Assembly: GCF_030406665.1 (NCBI RefSeq)
Contig: NZ_CP129121.1
Span: 1,550,001-1,614,000 of the forward strand
Direction of reading: 5' to 3'
Source of the DNA: Halomonas halophila
GTDB taxonomy: Bacteria; Pseudomonadota; Gammaproteobacteria; Pseudomonadales; Halomonadaceae
Length of the DNA stretch: 64,000 nt
How positions within the stretch are numbered: position 1 is the stretch's first letter; every line of letters begins with the position of its first letter. Below are positions 1-7,514 of this stretch, piece after piece. Under the pieces are notes generated by a model. The model saw nothing but the letters and a program-made list of their open reading frames with translations, did not search any database and was not told the origin of the DNA. The translations under genes and the position numbers were made by a program.

Positions 1-140
1 GACGGCAGTGCCTGGCGGGTGGCGGGGGAAAGCGACGGGGTGGTGGCGCAGCCCGTCAGCAGCAGAAGCGTCATCACCAACGCAAGAACGCCCGCGGGGC
101 GGGCGTTCTTGCGTCCGGCTGTAGTGGATAGGCCGGTCAT
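1..140 (-). CDS. Lipoprotein, 5' part only (probably PA2778-family cysteine peptidase)
   Basis: Only the first 46 codons or so lie in the window; the gene runs off the left edge. The ATG at 140 follows a GGGAG ribosome site. The peptide has a basic start, a hydrophobic core (LVMTLLLL) and a lipobox ending LLTGC, with the acylated cysteine at residue 31, so the product should be exported and lipid-anchored. It lies 14 bases after a PA2779-like gene on the same strand. In Pseudomonas and relatives that gene neighbours PA2778, a C39-like peptidase lipoprotein with TPR repeats, so I infer this is the PA2778 homologue. No catalytic residues are visible here, and the family assignment rests on context. 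Confidence 0.6.
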   Translation of the reverse strand, partial: MTGLSTTAGRKNARPAGVLALVMTLLLLTGCATTPSLSPATRQALP

Positions 141-154
141 GGGGAACTCCCGGC

Positions 155-550
155 TTAGCGGGTGAACGGGTAGACGTCGGTGAGGCCGAGGATGTCGGTC
201 ACCAGCAGGATGATGAAGACCGCGAACAGGGCACCGACCACGCCGGCGCCGGCGGGCATCTGGTCGAGGCGGTCTGCCATCTCGCGGGCCTCGGCATCGG
301 ACAGGGCGGCCACGCGGTTTTCCACCTCGGCCGGGGAGACGCCCTGGAGCAGCAGCTGCTGCTGCACGTCCTCGCGGGCCAGGACCCGGCGGATCTTGTC
401 GCGATCCTGCTGGCTGGCCTGGGCGTCGAGCACCGAGGTGGTGCCGACCAGCCCCTGGTCGGCGGCAGGCACGGCGGCCACGGCCGGCAGGCTGCCGAGC
501 ACCAGGGCGAGGATCAGGAGCGGGCTTAAGAGTCGGGTGAGTCGTTTCAT
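155..550 (-). CDS. PA2779-family small membrane protein
   Basis: A 131-residue protein starting at the ATG at 550 (MKRLTRLL). The first 26 residues look like a Sec signal peptide or N-terminal anchor. A helical stretch rich in Asp, Arg, Gln and Glu follows (about 35-100), then one strongly hydrophobic segment near the C-terminus (GVVGALFAVFIILLVTDILG). This pattern fits the uncharacterised PA2779 family, known mainly for sitting beside the PA2778 lipoprotein peptidase, as seems true here. The frame stays open upstream of 550, but the residues there look like non-coding GC-rich translation, so I use the internal ATG followed by a clear signal peptide. The biochemical role is unknown. Confidence 0.7.
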   Translation of the reverse strand: MKRLTRLLSPLLILALVLGSLPAVAAVPAADQGLVGTTSVLDAQASQQDRDKIRRVLAREDVQQQLLLQGVSPAEVENRVAALSDAEAREMADRLDQMPAGAGVVGALFAVFIILLVTDILGLTDVYPFTR

Positions 551-663
551 GCTGGCATTCCTTGTGTATCGGGATGGTCCGGCTCGGTGTCGCTCCACAT
601 GGGCGTCCTTGCGCCATGCCGGCGGCGATGCGGGGACAGTATAGGGGATAAGGGCGGCCGGTT

Positions 664-1797
664 TCACGCTTGGGCGTTGATTTCCAACCGGTTGCGTCCG
701 TTCTGCTTGGCACGGTAGAGGCCCCTGTCGGCGCGCGAGTAGAGCTGAGCCAGCGTGTCCCCGCCGCCTCGGGTCGTGGCCAGGCCCAGGCTGATGGTCA
801 GCCGTTGCTCGCCGGCCTGGCCGGGCAGGGGCAGGCCGGCCGTGGCCTCGCGCAGCCGTTCGCCCAGTTGTCGGGCGCCCTCCAGGCCGGTGTTCGGCAT
901 CAGCACGGCGAACTCCTCGCCGCCCAGTCGTGCCACCAGATCCGATTCCCGCCCCAGGCGGGCGAACTCGGCCGCCACGGCCTGCAGCACCGCATCGCCG
1001 GCCGGGTGGCCGTAGCGGTCGTTGAACCGCTTGAAGTGGTCGAGATCGATCAGCAGCAGGCTCAGCTCGCCGCCGTCGCGCCGGTTGAGCTCGAGATAGC
1101 GTTCCGCGACCTCCCACAGGCGGCGGCGATTGGCGAGCCGGGTGAGCTCATCGGTGACGCTCAGTTCGCGCAGCGACCGCCACTGGCGATGGATGCGTGC
1201 CAGCGCCAGCATCAAGGCGGCGGCCACCAGCAGCACCAGGATGACCAGCAGGACCACCGCCAGACTCAGCCATTTCATCAGTCGCTGCTGATCGGCGGCG
1301 GCACGGTGAACATCCTCCAGCAGGCTGCTGTAGGTCCAGGCGAGCGTGCTCTCCAGCTCGTGCCCCAGGCGATGAAGCTGCGGGACATCCATGTCGGTGC
1401 CACCGTCCGGCGCAGCGATCACCGATGCCAGCCGTTGGTACAGGGTTTCCGCCTGCGAGAGTTCGGCGAGCATGGGCGCATAGCGCGCCTCGCCGATCTC
1501 GCTGCGCGAGAGGCCCTGGCGGATGGTGCCGATCCGCTCGGGGACGCGCGCCACCAGGCTGGCGATCCGCGTCAGATGCCAGCGATGGTGGGGGTGGTTG
1601 CGCAAGGCGTTCAGCTCGAGCCGAAGCTCGGCGGTGTCTTCCTGGGCGCGCACCAGGTCGCCGGCCAGGGCCGAGTAGTCGGCCCCAAGGTGGCGACCGG
1701 CCTGGAGGCTGAAGGCGCCTGCCACGATGGCGCCGAGCGCCGCCAGCAGGCAGAAGCCCGCCAGCAGGCCGGAGCGCAGGCCGGGAGCCGGGGTCAC
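664..1797 (-). CDS. Membrane-bound diguanylate cyclase
   Basis: Makes cyclic di-GMP from two GTP. From a GTG start at 1797 the protein is 377 residues: a first membrane helix (about 8-30), a periplasmic region of roughly 130 residues predicted helical, a second helix (LAVVLLVILVLLVAAALMLAL), then a GGDEF domain with an intact GGEEF site at 292-296 and the LIDLDHFKRFND motif, so it is probably active. The GTG overlaps the upstream gene's TGA (GTGA), which favours this start; an in-frame GTG at 1830 is the alternative. The overlap with a periplasmic molybdopterin-fold-like protein suggests that protein feeds a signal to the sensor region. No RxxD inhibitory site is evident just before GGEEF. 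Confidence 0.88.
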   Translation of the reverse strand: MTPAPGLRSGLLAGFCLLAALGAIVAGAFSLQAGRHLGADYSALAGDLVRAQEDTAELRLELNALRNHPHHRWHLTRIASLVARVPERIGTIRQGLSRSEIGEARYAPMLAELSQAETLYQRLASVIAAPDGGTDMDVPQLHRLGHELESTLAWTYSSLLEDVHRAAADQQRLMKWLSLAVVLLVILVLLVAAALMLALARIHRQWRSLRELSVTDELTRLANRRRLWEVAERYLELNRRDGGELSLLLIDLDHFKRFNDRYGHPAGDAVLQAVAAEFARLGRESDLVARLGGEEFAVLMPNTGLEGARQLGERLREATAGLPLPGQAGEQRLTISLGLATTRGGGDTLAQLYSRADRGLYRAKQNGRNRLEINAQA

Positions 1798-2264
1798 CGC
1801 GCCTGGATTTCGCCGATGGCCCAGATCCACTGGCTCATCGGCGCTTCACCGGTCAGTGTCGCCTCGGCATCCGCCGGTACGATCAGCATCAGCGGCCCCA
1901 GCTCCTCCGGCGTGAGGGGATCGCCGTCCAGACGCGTGGCCAGCAGGAAACGCCGCGCCTCGCGATCGGCAGGCGTGAGGAAGCTGGTGTAGTCGTCCAG
2001 GGCGATGAAGCGCAGCCGCGAGGCCTCGTCGAGCTGCTGGTCCTCGAGGAAGTCATCCAGCCAGACGCCGCTGAAGGTGCCTTCGGGGCCTTCGAAGTGG
2101 CGCATCGTCACCTGGCCGGCGTCGCTTCGCTCGATCTCCTCGAGGGTCAGCTGGCGCGTCTCGGTACCGGTGCGGATGTCCAGGATCGGTTCTGCCGCCG
2201 ACGCGACGGCGGGGCAGAGGGCGGCGGCGATCAGGGTGGAGAGCATCAGGCGTCGTGGGAACAT
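1794..2264 (-). CDS. Periplasmic molybdopterin-oxidoreductase-like small protein
   Basis: A 156-residue protein starting at the ATG at 2264 (MFPRRLML) with a signal peptide cleaved near ASA-AEP. The mature part (phrases such as GVWLDDFLE, FIALDDYTSF and GPLMLIVPAD, ending MSQWIWAIGEIQ) resembles the stand-alone versions of the sulfite-oxidase/YedY molybdopterin-binding fold. The mature sequence has no cysteine, so the usual molybdenum ligand is missing and enzymatic activity is doubtful. It overlaps the diguanylate cyclase by four bases. Proteins of this type are often encoded beside membrane sensors, so a periplasmic ligand- or redox-sensing partner is more likely than an enzyme. The fold call is by recognition only. 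Confidence 0.65.
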   Translation of the reverse strand: MFPRRLMLSTLIAAALCPAVASAAEPILDIRTGTETRQLTLEEIERSDAGQVTMRHFEGPEGTFSGVWLDDFLEDQQLDEASRLRFIALDDYTSFLTPADREARRFLLATRLDGDPLTPEELGPLMLIVPADAEATLTGEAPMSQWIWAIGEIQAR

Positions 2265-2347
2265 CGTGCAATGCCTCAACAAGGGGATGCCGATTATCAT
2301 ACCCCGAAGCCTGGTGCCTGTGGGCGTGGAGACCGTGCCCTGTCGAT

Positions 2348-3406
2348 TCAACCGACGCGGTAGGAGTGAGGCGACTCGGCCAGCAGGCCGCGACCGCCGG
2401 CGAGCGTCAGGGCCAGGTCGTGCAGGCCTTCCCACAGCGGGATGGTGCCGGCGCCCTTGATCGCCAGATCCAGGCGCTGGGCGAACAGCAGCAGCTTGTG
2501 CAGGCGCTTCATGGGCAGGCGTTTCAAGGCCTGCTGGTAGGCAGGGCGGCGCTTGTCGAAGATCGGCGGCTTCTGTGCCTTGCAGGCGTGCTCCAGGCTC
2601 TGGCCCTGATCGAGATGCTGATGCAACGACAGCAGCAGCCGCAGCTCTCGGGTCAGCGCCCACAGCACGATCGGTGGCTCGACGCCCTCGCCGCGCAGGC
2701 CGGTCATGATCCGCGAGACCCGTGCCCGCTCGCCCTTGAGGCAGGCGTCCATCAGCGTGAAGACGTCGAAGCGCGCGCTGTCCTCCACGCCACCGGCGAC
2801 CTGCTGGGGAGCGATGCGGGCGCCGGGCGGCGAGAGCAGGGCCAGCTTCTGCAGCTCCTGGTCGGCGGCCAGCAGGTTGCCCTCGGTGCGCTCGCCGAGC
2901 AGGCGGGCGGCATCGAGATCGAGGTTCAGGCCGTGGTGCGAAGCGCGATCGCGCAGCCAGAAGTGCAGACGCGAGACGTCCACCGGCCACACCGGGACGA
3001 ACAGGCCGGCCTTGTCGAGCGCCTTGAACCAGGCGCTCTTCTGCTCGCGGTAGTCGAGCTTGCCGGCCGCCACCAGCAGCACGTTGTCGCTGTCGGCCAT
3101 GCCCTCGGCGTACTCGCGCAGCTCCTTGGCGCCTTCCTGGCCGGGCTTGCCGTTGCCCAGGCGCAGTTCGATGAGCTTGCGCGAGGCGAACAGCGACAGG
3201 CTGGCGGACGCCTCGGTCAGCCGCCCCCAGGCGAAGTTGGCCTCGACGTGGAGCACCTCGCGTTCTTCGATACCCGCCTGGCGCGCCGAGGCCCGCACGG
3301 CGTCACAGGCCTCGCGGTGCTGGAGGGGCTCGTCGCCGGCGACGATCACCACCGGCGGCAGCGATTTGGCCAGCGCCGGCTCGAGCTTGTCGGGAAAGAC
3401 CTTCAC
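2348..3406 (-). CDS. holA: DNA polymerase III delta subunit
   Basis: A 352-residue clamp-loader subunit, close to the usual length (about 340). Delta opens the beta sliding clamp so that the clamp loader can place it on primed DNA. The N-terminal pattern (KLEPALAKSLPPVVIVAGDEPLQ) and the later LLAADQELQKLALL and LRLLLSLHQ segments are typical of HolA. It lies 7 bases downstream of lptE on the same strand, and the leuS-lptE-holA order is a standard gammaproteobacterial arrangement, which supports both calls. The ATG at 3406 gives the expected N-terminus. Confidence 0.95.
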   Translation of the reverse strand: MKVFPDKLEPALAKSLPPVVIVAGDEPLQHREACDAVRASARQAGIEEREVLHVEANFAWGRLTEASASLSLFASRKLIELRLGNGKPGQEGAKELREYAEGMADSDNVLLVAAGKLDYREQKSAWFKALDKAGLFVPVWPVDVSRLHFWLRDRASHHGLNLDLDAARLLGERTEGNLLAADQELQKLALLSPPGARIAPQQVAGGVEDSARFDVFTLMDACLKGERARVSRIMTGLRGEGVEPPIVLWALTRELRLLLSLHQHLDQGQSLEHACKAQKPPIFDKRRPAYQQALKRLPMKRLHKLLLFAQRLDLAIKGAGTIPLWEGLHDLALTLAGGRGLLAESPHSYRVG

Positions 3407-3413
3407 GACGACC

Positions 3414-3905
3414 TCAGTTCGGTGACAGGGCGCGCAGGCGATCCATCAGCCGCCGGACGCCTTCCCGACGCAGCCGCTCGGAGGCCGCTTCACGCAGCTC
3501 GTCGCCGACCAGCAGGTTGCTGTCGCTGATCGAATAGCGCTCGCTGACCTCCACGACCTGCTGGTCGAGCCGGTAGGCGCCGTCGCGACGGCGCTGGACC
3601 GAGAAGGGCACGCTCAGGGTCAGCTCGCGCTCCTGGCTGCCGCTGCTGAGCACGCCCAGGCGCTGTTCCTCGATGCGCTCGGCGCCGAGGTTGAGCACCA
3701 TCGGCGCGTCGTCGCGGACCGCCACGCCGGCGGACTCGAGCCGCCGGGTGACCTGGCGCGAGAACTCGCCGGAGGCGCCGGCCACGGCCAGCGCCTCCAG
3801 GTCCAGGGCCGGCTCGTCGAAGCCGCGCAGCCGGAAGCCGCAGCCGCCGAGGGTGAGGCCGGCGGCGCCGGCCAGGGTGAAGCGCAGGAAGTCACGCCGT
3901 TGCAT
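3414..3905 (-). CDS. lptE: LPS-assembly lipoprotein LptE
   Basis: A 163-residue outer-membrane lipoprotein that plugs the LptD barrel and helps insert lipopolysaccharide into the outer leaflet. After the lipobox cysteine (C22, LTLGGC) comes the signature GFRLRGF, then a small alpha/beta domain typical of LptE (earlier RlpB). The signal region is unusual: it begins MQRRDFLRF, which matches a twin-arginine (Tat) motif, followed by a weakly hydrophobic AGAAG stretch. Most LptE proteins use an ordinary Sec lipoprotein signal. The gene sits between leuS (28 bases upstream) and holA, almost certainly in one operon. Identity is secure from context and the GFxLRG motif; the export route is open. Confidence 0.92.
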   Translation of the reverse strand: MQRRDFLRFTLAGAAGLTLGGCGFRLRGFDEPALDLEALAVAGASGEFSRQVTRRLESAGVAVRDDAPMVLNLGAERIEEQRLGVLSSGSQERELTLSVPFSVQRRRDGAYRLDQQVVEVSERYSISDSNLLVGDELREAASERLRREGVRRLMDRLRALSPN

Positions 3906-3933
3906 TTGGCTCTCTCCTTGGCCGGCGGTCGGC

Positions 3934-6516
3934 TCAGCCGACGACGATGTTGACCAGCTTGCCCGGGACCACGATCACCTTGCGCACCGTCTTGCCCTCG
4001 AGGTGGCGCTGGACGTTCTCGGCGGCCATGGCCTGGGCCTCGATGGCGGCCTTGTCGGCCTCGGCCGGCACCTCGAGACGAGCGCGCAGCTTGCCGTTGA
4101 CCTGCACCACCAGCTCGATGGTGTCCCGGGCCAGGGCGGACGCGTCGACGGTCGGCCAGCGGGCGTCGATGGCCGGCTCGTCATGGCCCAGCTCGGCCCA
4201 CAGCGCATGGCAGGCGTGGGGGGTGATCGGCGCCAGCAGCAGCACGCAGTCCTCGACGGCCTCGCGGGACACGGCCAGGCCGAGCGGGCTTTCATCCTCG
4301 AACTTGCCGATCGCATTGGTCAGCTCCATCACCGCGGCGATGGCGGTGTTGAAGGTGGTGCGTCGGCCGATGTCGTCGCTGGCTTTCTGGATAGTTTCGT
4401 GGGTCTTGCGACGCAGCTCGCGCTGATCGTCGTTCAGGGCGTCGACGTCGAGCTCGCCCGGGGTGCCGGCCTCGACATGCTCGGCCACCATTCGCCACAG
4501 GCGCTTGAGGAAGCGATGGGCGCCCTCGACGCCGGAGTCGGACCACTCGAGGGACTGCTCGGGCGGCGCGGCGAACATCATGAACAGGCGCACGGTGTCG
4601 GCACCGAAGCGGTCGATCATCGCCTGGGGATCGACGCCGTTGTTCTTGGACTTGGACATCTTCTCGATGCCGCCCATCTCCACCGGCTGGCCGTCTTCCT
4701 CGAGCACGGCGCTCAGCGGCCGTCCCTTGTCGTCGCGCTGGACGCTGACGTCGGCCGGGTTGAACCACTCCTTGCCGCCATTGGCCTCGGGGCGATAGAA
4801 GGTCTCGGCGATCACCATGCCCTGGGTCAGCAGGCGCTGGAACGGCTCGTCGGACTCGACCAGGCCGAAGTCGCGCATCAGCTTGTGGAAGAAGCGCGCG
4901 TAGAGCAGGTGCAGGATGGCGTGCTCGATGCCGCCGATGTAGAGGTCCACCGGCAGCCAGTAGTTGGCGCGCTCGTCGAGCATGGCCTCCGGGTTGTCGG
5001 CGCAGGCGAAGCGCGCGTAGTACCAGGAGGACTCCATGAAGGTGTCGAAGGTATCGGTCTCGCGCACCCAGCCGTCGCCCAGATCGCTGAACTCGGGCAT
5101 CTTCTTGAGCGGCGAGCCGGAGGCGTCGACGGTGACTTCCAGCGGCAGGGCGACCGGCAGCTCGTCGTCGGTGAGCGGCACGGTCTGGCCCTCGGGGCCG
5201 TACTTGACCGGGATCGGCGCGCCCCAGTAGCGCTGGCGGGCCACGCCCCAGTCGCGCAGGCGGAAGTTGGTCTTGACCTCGCCGTGGCCTTGCTCGGCCA
5301 GGCGGGCGGCGATGGCGTCGAAGGCCGCCTGGAAGTCGAGGCCGTCGAACTCGCCGGAGTTGATCAGCACGCCGTGCTCATCAAAGGCGCCCTGGCTGAG
5401 GTCCGGTGTCTGGCCGTTGTCGTCGGCGATGACCGGCTCGATGGGCAGCGCGTACTTGGTCGCGAACTCCCAGTCGCGCTGGTCATGGGCGGGGACGGCC
5501 ATCACCGCGCCGGTGCCGAACTCCATGAGCACGAAGTTGGCCACGTAGACCGGCACGCGACGCCCGGTGAGCGGGTGCACGGCCTGGTAGCCGGTGGCCA
5601 TGCCCTTCTTTTCCTTGGTGGCGAGCTCGGCCTCGGAGGTGCCGCCGTGGGCGCACTCCTCGAGGAAGTCGGCCAGCTCGGCATTGCCCTCGGCGGCGGC
5701 CTTGGCCAGTGGATGCCCGGCGGCCACGGCGAGATAGGTCACGCCCATCAGCGTGTCGGGGCGAGTGGTGTAGACGCGCAGTGGCTCGAGGGCGTTGTCG
5801 TCATGGTCGGCGACGTCGAAGGCCAGCTCGACGCCCCTGGACTTGCCGATCCAGTTGCGCTGCATGGTCTTGACCTGCTCGGGCCAGTCGACCTTGTCGA
5901 GATCCGCCAACAGCTCATCGGCGTAGTCGGTGATCTTGAGGAACCACAGCGGGATGTCCTTGCGCTCGACCGGCGCGCCGGAGCGCCAGCCGCAGCCGTC
6001 GATCACCTGCTCGTTGGCCAGCACGGTCTGGTCGACCGGGTCCCAGTTGACCGTGGACATCTTCTTGTAGACCAGGCCCTTCTCGACGAGCTTGGTGAAG
6101 AACCACTGTTCCCAGCGATAGTAGTCGGCATCGCAGGTGGCGAACTCGCGGTCCCAGTCGTAGGCGAAGCCAAGCGCCTTGAGCTGGCCGCGCATGTAGT
6201 CGATGTTCTGGTAGGTCCACTCGCCGGGCGGCACCTGGTTCTTGATCGCCGCGTTCTCGGCCGGCATGCCGAAGGCGTCCCAGCCCATCGGCTGCAGGAC
6301 GTTCTTGCCCTGCATGCGCTGGAAGCGGGAGACGACGTCGCCGATGGTGTAGTTACGCACATGCCCCATGTGCAGCTTGCCGCTGGGGTAGGGGAACATC
6401 GACAGGCAGTAGTACTTCTCGCGGCCGGCGTCTTCCACTGCCTTGAAGCAGGCGTTCTTCTCCCAGTACTGCTGGGCGTCGCGTTCGATTTCTCGGGGCT
6501 GGTATTGTGCGTCCAT
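3934..6516 (-). CDS. leuS: Leucyl-tRNA synthetase
   Basis: An 860-residue class I aminoacyl-tRNA synthetase that charges tRNA-Leu in the cytoplasm. The HIGH-type signature is HMGH at residues 49-52 (within YPSGKLHMGHVRNYT), and KMSKS is at 619-623. The long insertion between them is the CP1 editing domain, with a TRPDTLMGVTYLAVA segment that hydrolyses mischarged tRNA. The C-terminal anticodon-binding part ends in the KLRARLEVP and GKLVNIVVG segments usual for bacterial LeuRS. Length and domain order match E. coli LeuRS (860). It is the first gene of the leuS-lptE-holA operon, divergent from the zinc-ribbon gene across about 240 bases. Confidence 0.98.
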   Translation of the reverse strand: MDAQYQPREIERDAQQYWEKNACFKAVEDAGREKYYCLSMFPYPSGKLHMGHVRNYTIGDVVSRFQRMQGKNVLQPMGWDAFGMPAENAAIKNQVPPGEWTYQNIDYMRGQLKALGFAYDWDREFATCDADYYRWEQWFFTKLVEKGLVYKKMSTVNWDPVDQTVLANEQVIDGCGWRSGAPVERKDIPLWFLKITDYADELLADLDKVDWPEQVKTMQRNWIGKSRGVELAFDVADHDDNALEPLRVYTTRPDTLMGVTYLAVAAGHPLAKAAAEGNAELADFLEECAHGGTSEAELATKEKKGMATGYQAVHPLTGRRVPVYVANFVLMEFGTGAVMAVPAHDQRDWEFATKYALPIEPVIADDNGQTPDLSQGAFDEHGVLINSGEFDGLDFQAAFDAIAARLAEQGHGEVKTNFRLRDWGVARQRYWGAPIPVKYGPEGQTVPLTDDELPVALPLEVTVDASGSPLKKMPEFSDLGDGWVRETDTFDTFMESSWYYARFACADNPEAMLDERANYWLPVDLYIGGIEHAILHLLYARFFHKLMRDFGLVESDEPFQRLLTQGMVIAETFYRPEANGGKEWFNPADVSVQRDDKGRPLSAVLEEDGQPVEMGGIEKMSKSKNNGVDPQAMIDRFGADTVRLFMMFAAPPEQSLEWSDSGVEGAHRFLKRLWRMVAEHVEAGTPGELDVDALNDDQRELRRKTHETIQKASDDIGRRTTFNTAIAAVMELTNAIGKFEDESPLGLAVSREAVEDCVLLLAPITPHACHALWAELGHDEPAIDARWPTVDASALARDTIELVVQVNGKLRARLEVPAEADKAAIEAQAMAAENVQRHLEGKTVRKVIVVPGKLVNIVVG

Positions 6517-6754
6517 CGCTGTCTTCGGGTACCTTGCTAGTCGAGCGCGGCGCGCGTGGCGCGGCGCATGTCAGCGGGCCTTGTCCGGCGTCAGGGTTGG
6601 CCCCATTGATTGGGGGAAGCCATTGATTCGCCGACGGCATATCGTCTAAATGGAAGAACCTCTGGGGCGCAAGGATACCCCAGCACGGCGGGCGCCGGCT
6701 ATGGTGGCGGCGCCGCGACCCCGATGCGGACAGGACACGGACAGGAGAACTGCG

Positions 6755-7276
6755 ATGAGCGATCAACCGCAAGACCCCCATGAGGACCATCGCCTCAAGG
6801 ATGCCTACGAACGCGTGCTGGAGCGGCTGCAGGAGGGCGCCGGCGAGCTGAACCGCGAGTCGTTGCAGAAGGAGCTCGACGAGGCGATCGAGTTCGAGGC
6901 CGAGGTGGAAGAGTTCACCCGGGATGAGCTCTCGCTGCTGCGCGCCTGGGTCGATCGCGACCTCAAGGAAATGCGCCACTACCTGAGCGCCGGCGGGCAC
7001 AGCGTCGCCCACTGGTTGGGCGTCGATCTCTCGGTGCTGTCGCGCCGGGTGGTGGAGTCGCTGCTGTCGATCGCCGATCGCAGCCGGGTCGAACGCGAAC
7101 GCCTGGAAGACGACCTCGAGGCCTCGCGGGCCGACTATACCGCCGGTGAAATGGCCGTGCCGGGGCGCATGGCCTGCACCCACTGCGACGCCGTGGTCGA
7201 GCTGAACGAAGTGGCCCGCCTCGAGCCCTGCCACCAGTGCGGCCACCGCTACTTCATGCGTGCGCCGCTGGACTGA
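6755..7276 (+). CDS. DUF1451 zinc-ribbon protein (YbeL-like)
   Basis: A 173-residue soluble protein from the ATG at 6755, preceded by AGGAGA at good spacing; further-upstream starts would add an implausible tail. The first 130 residues are charged and mostly helical, probably coiled coil (DAYERVLERLQEGAGELNRE; VERERLEDDLEASRADY). The C-terminus has a four-cysteine zinc ribbon, CTHC about 20 residues before CHQC. This is the architecture of the DUF1451/YbeL family, whose function is unknown. In E. coli ybeL also lies close to leuS, which matches the divergent placement here. Confidence 0.85.
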   Translation: MSDQPQDPHEDHRLKDAYERVLERLQEGAGELNRESLQKELDEAIEFEAEVEEFTRDELSLLRAWVDRDLKEMRHYLSAGGHSVAHWLGVDLSVLSRRVVESLLSIADRSRVERERLEDDLEASRADYTAGEMAVPGRMACTHCDAVVELNEVARLEPCHQCGHRYFMRAPLD

Positions 7277-7284
7277 GCCCACCG

Positions 7285-7320
7285 CCCCCTGAGGCCGATC
7301 CAGCGCTCAGGGGGTATTTC
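7285..7320 (+). terminator. Rho-independent terminator after zinc-ribbon gene
   Basis: A perfect 9-bp stem, CCCCCTGAG at 7285-7293 pairing with CTCAGGGGG at 7306-7314, with a 12-base loop, then a T-rich run (TATTTCTTTC). It starts 8 bases after the stop codon of the zinc-ribbon gene. Confidence 0.8.
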
Positions 7321-7514
7321 TTTCTGCCCGTGTTTTAAGGTGATGTCAGAAAGTTGGCGAGCGAAGGTTAGGGCTAGCCCCCTTCCCGACGGGGCAACGC
7401 ACTTCCCACCTCCCTGTGGGTCGCAAGGCAAAAATCAACGAGGAGGCGGACCGGGCTCGCGCACGAGGCGATTTTTAACGCCGTATAACCGAGCGTAGGC
7501 CTTTCTGGCGCGCC

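Noticed and set aside
3673..6540. A 955-codon open frame on plus, antisense to leuS
   Set aside because: It mirrors the leuS reading frame in GC-rich DNA, has low-complexity Gly/His/Leu/Val composition and no family motif, while leuS has HMGH and KMSKS.
6605..6645. Repeated CCATTGATT in the leuS/zinc-ribbon intergenic region
   Set aside because: Two copies of nine bases only, with no further periodicity or known motif.
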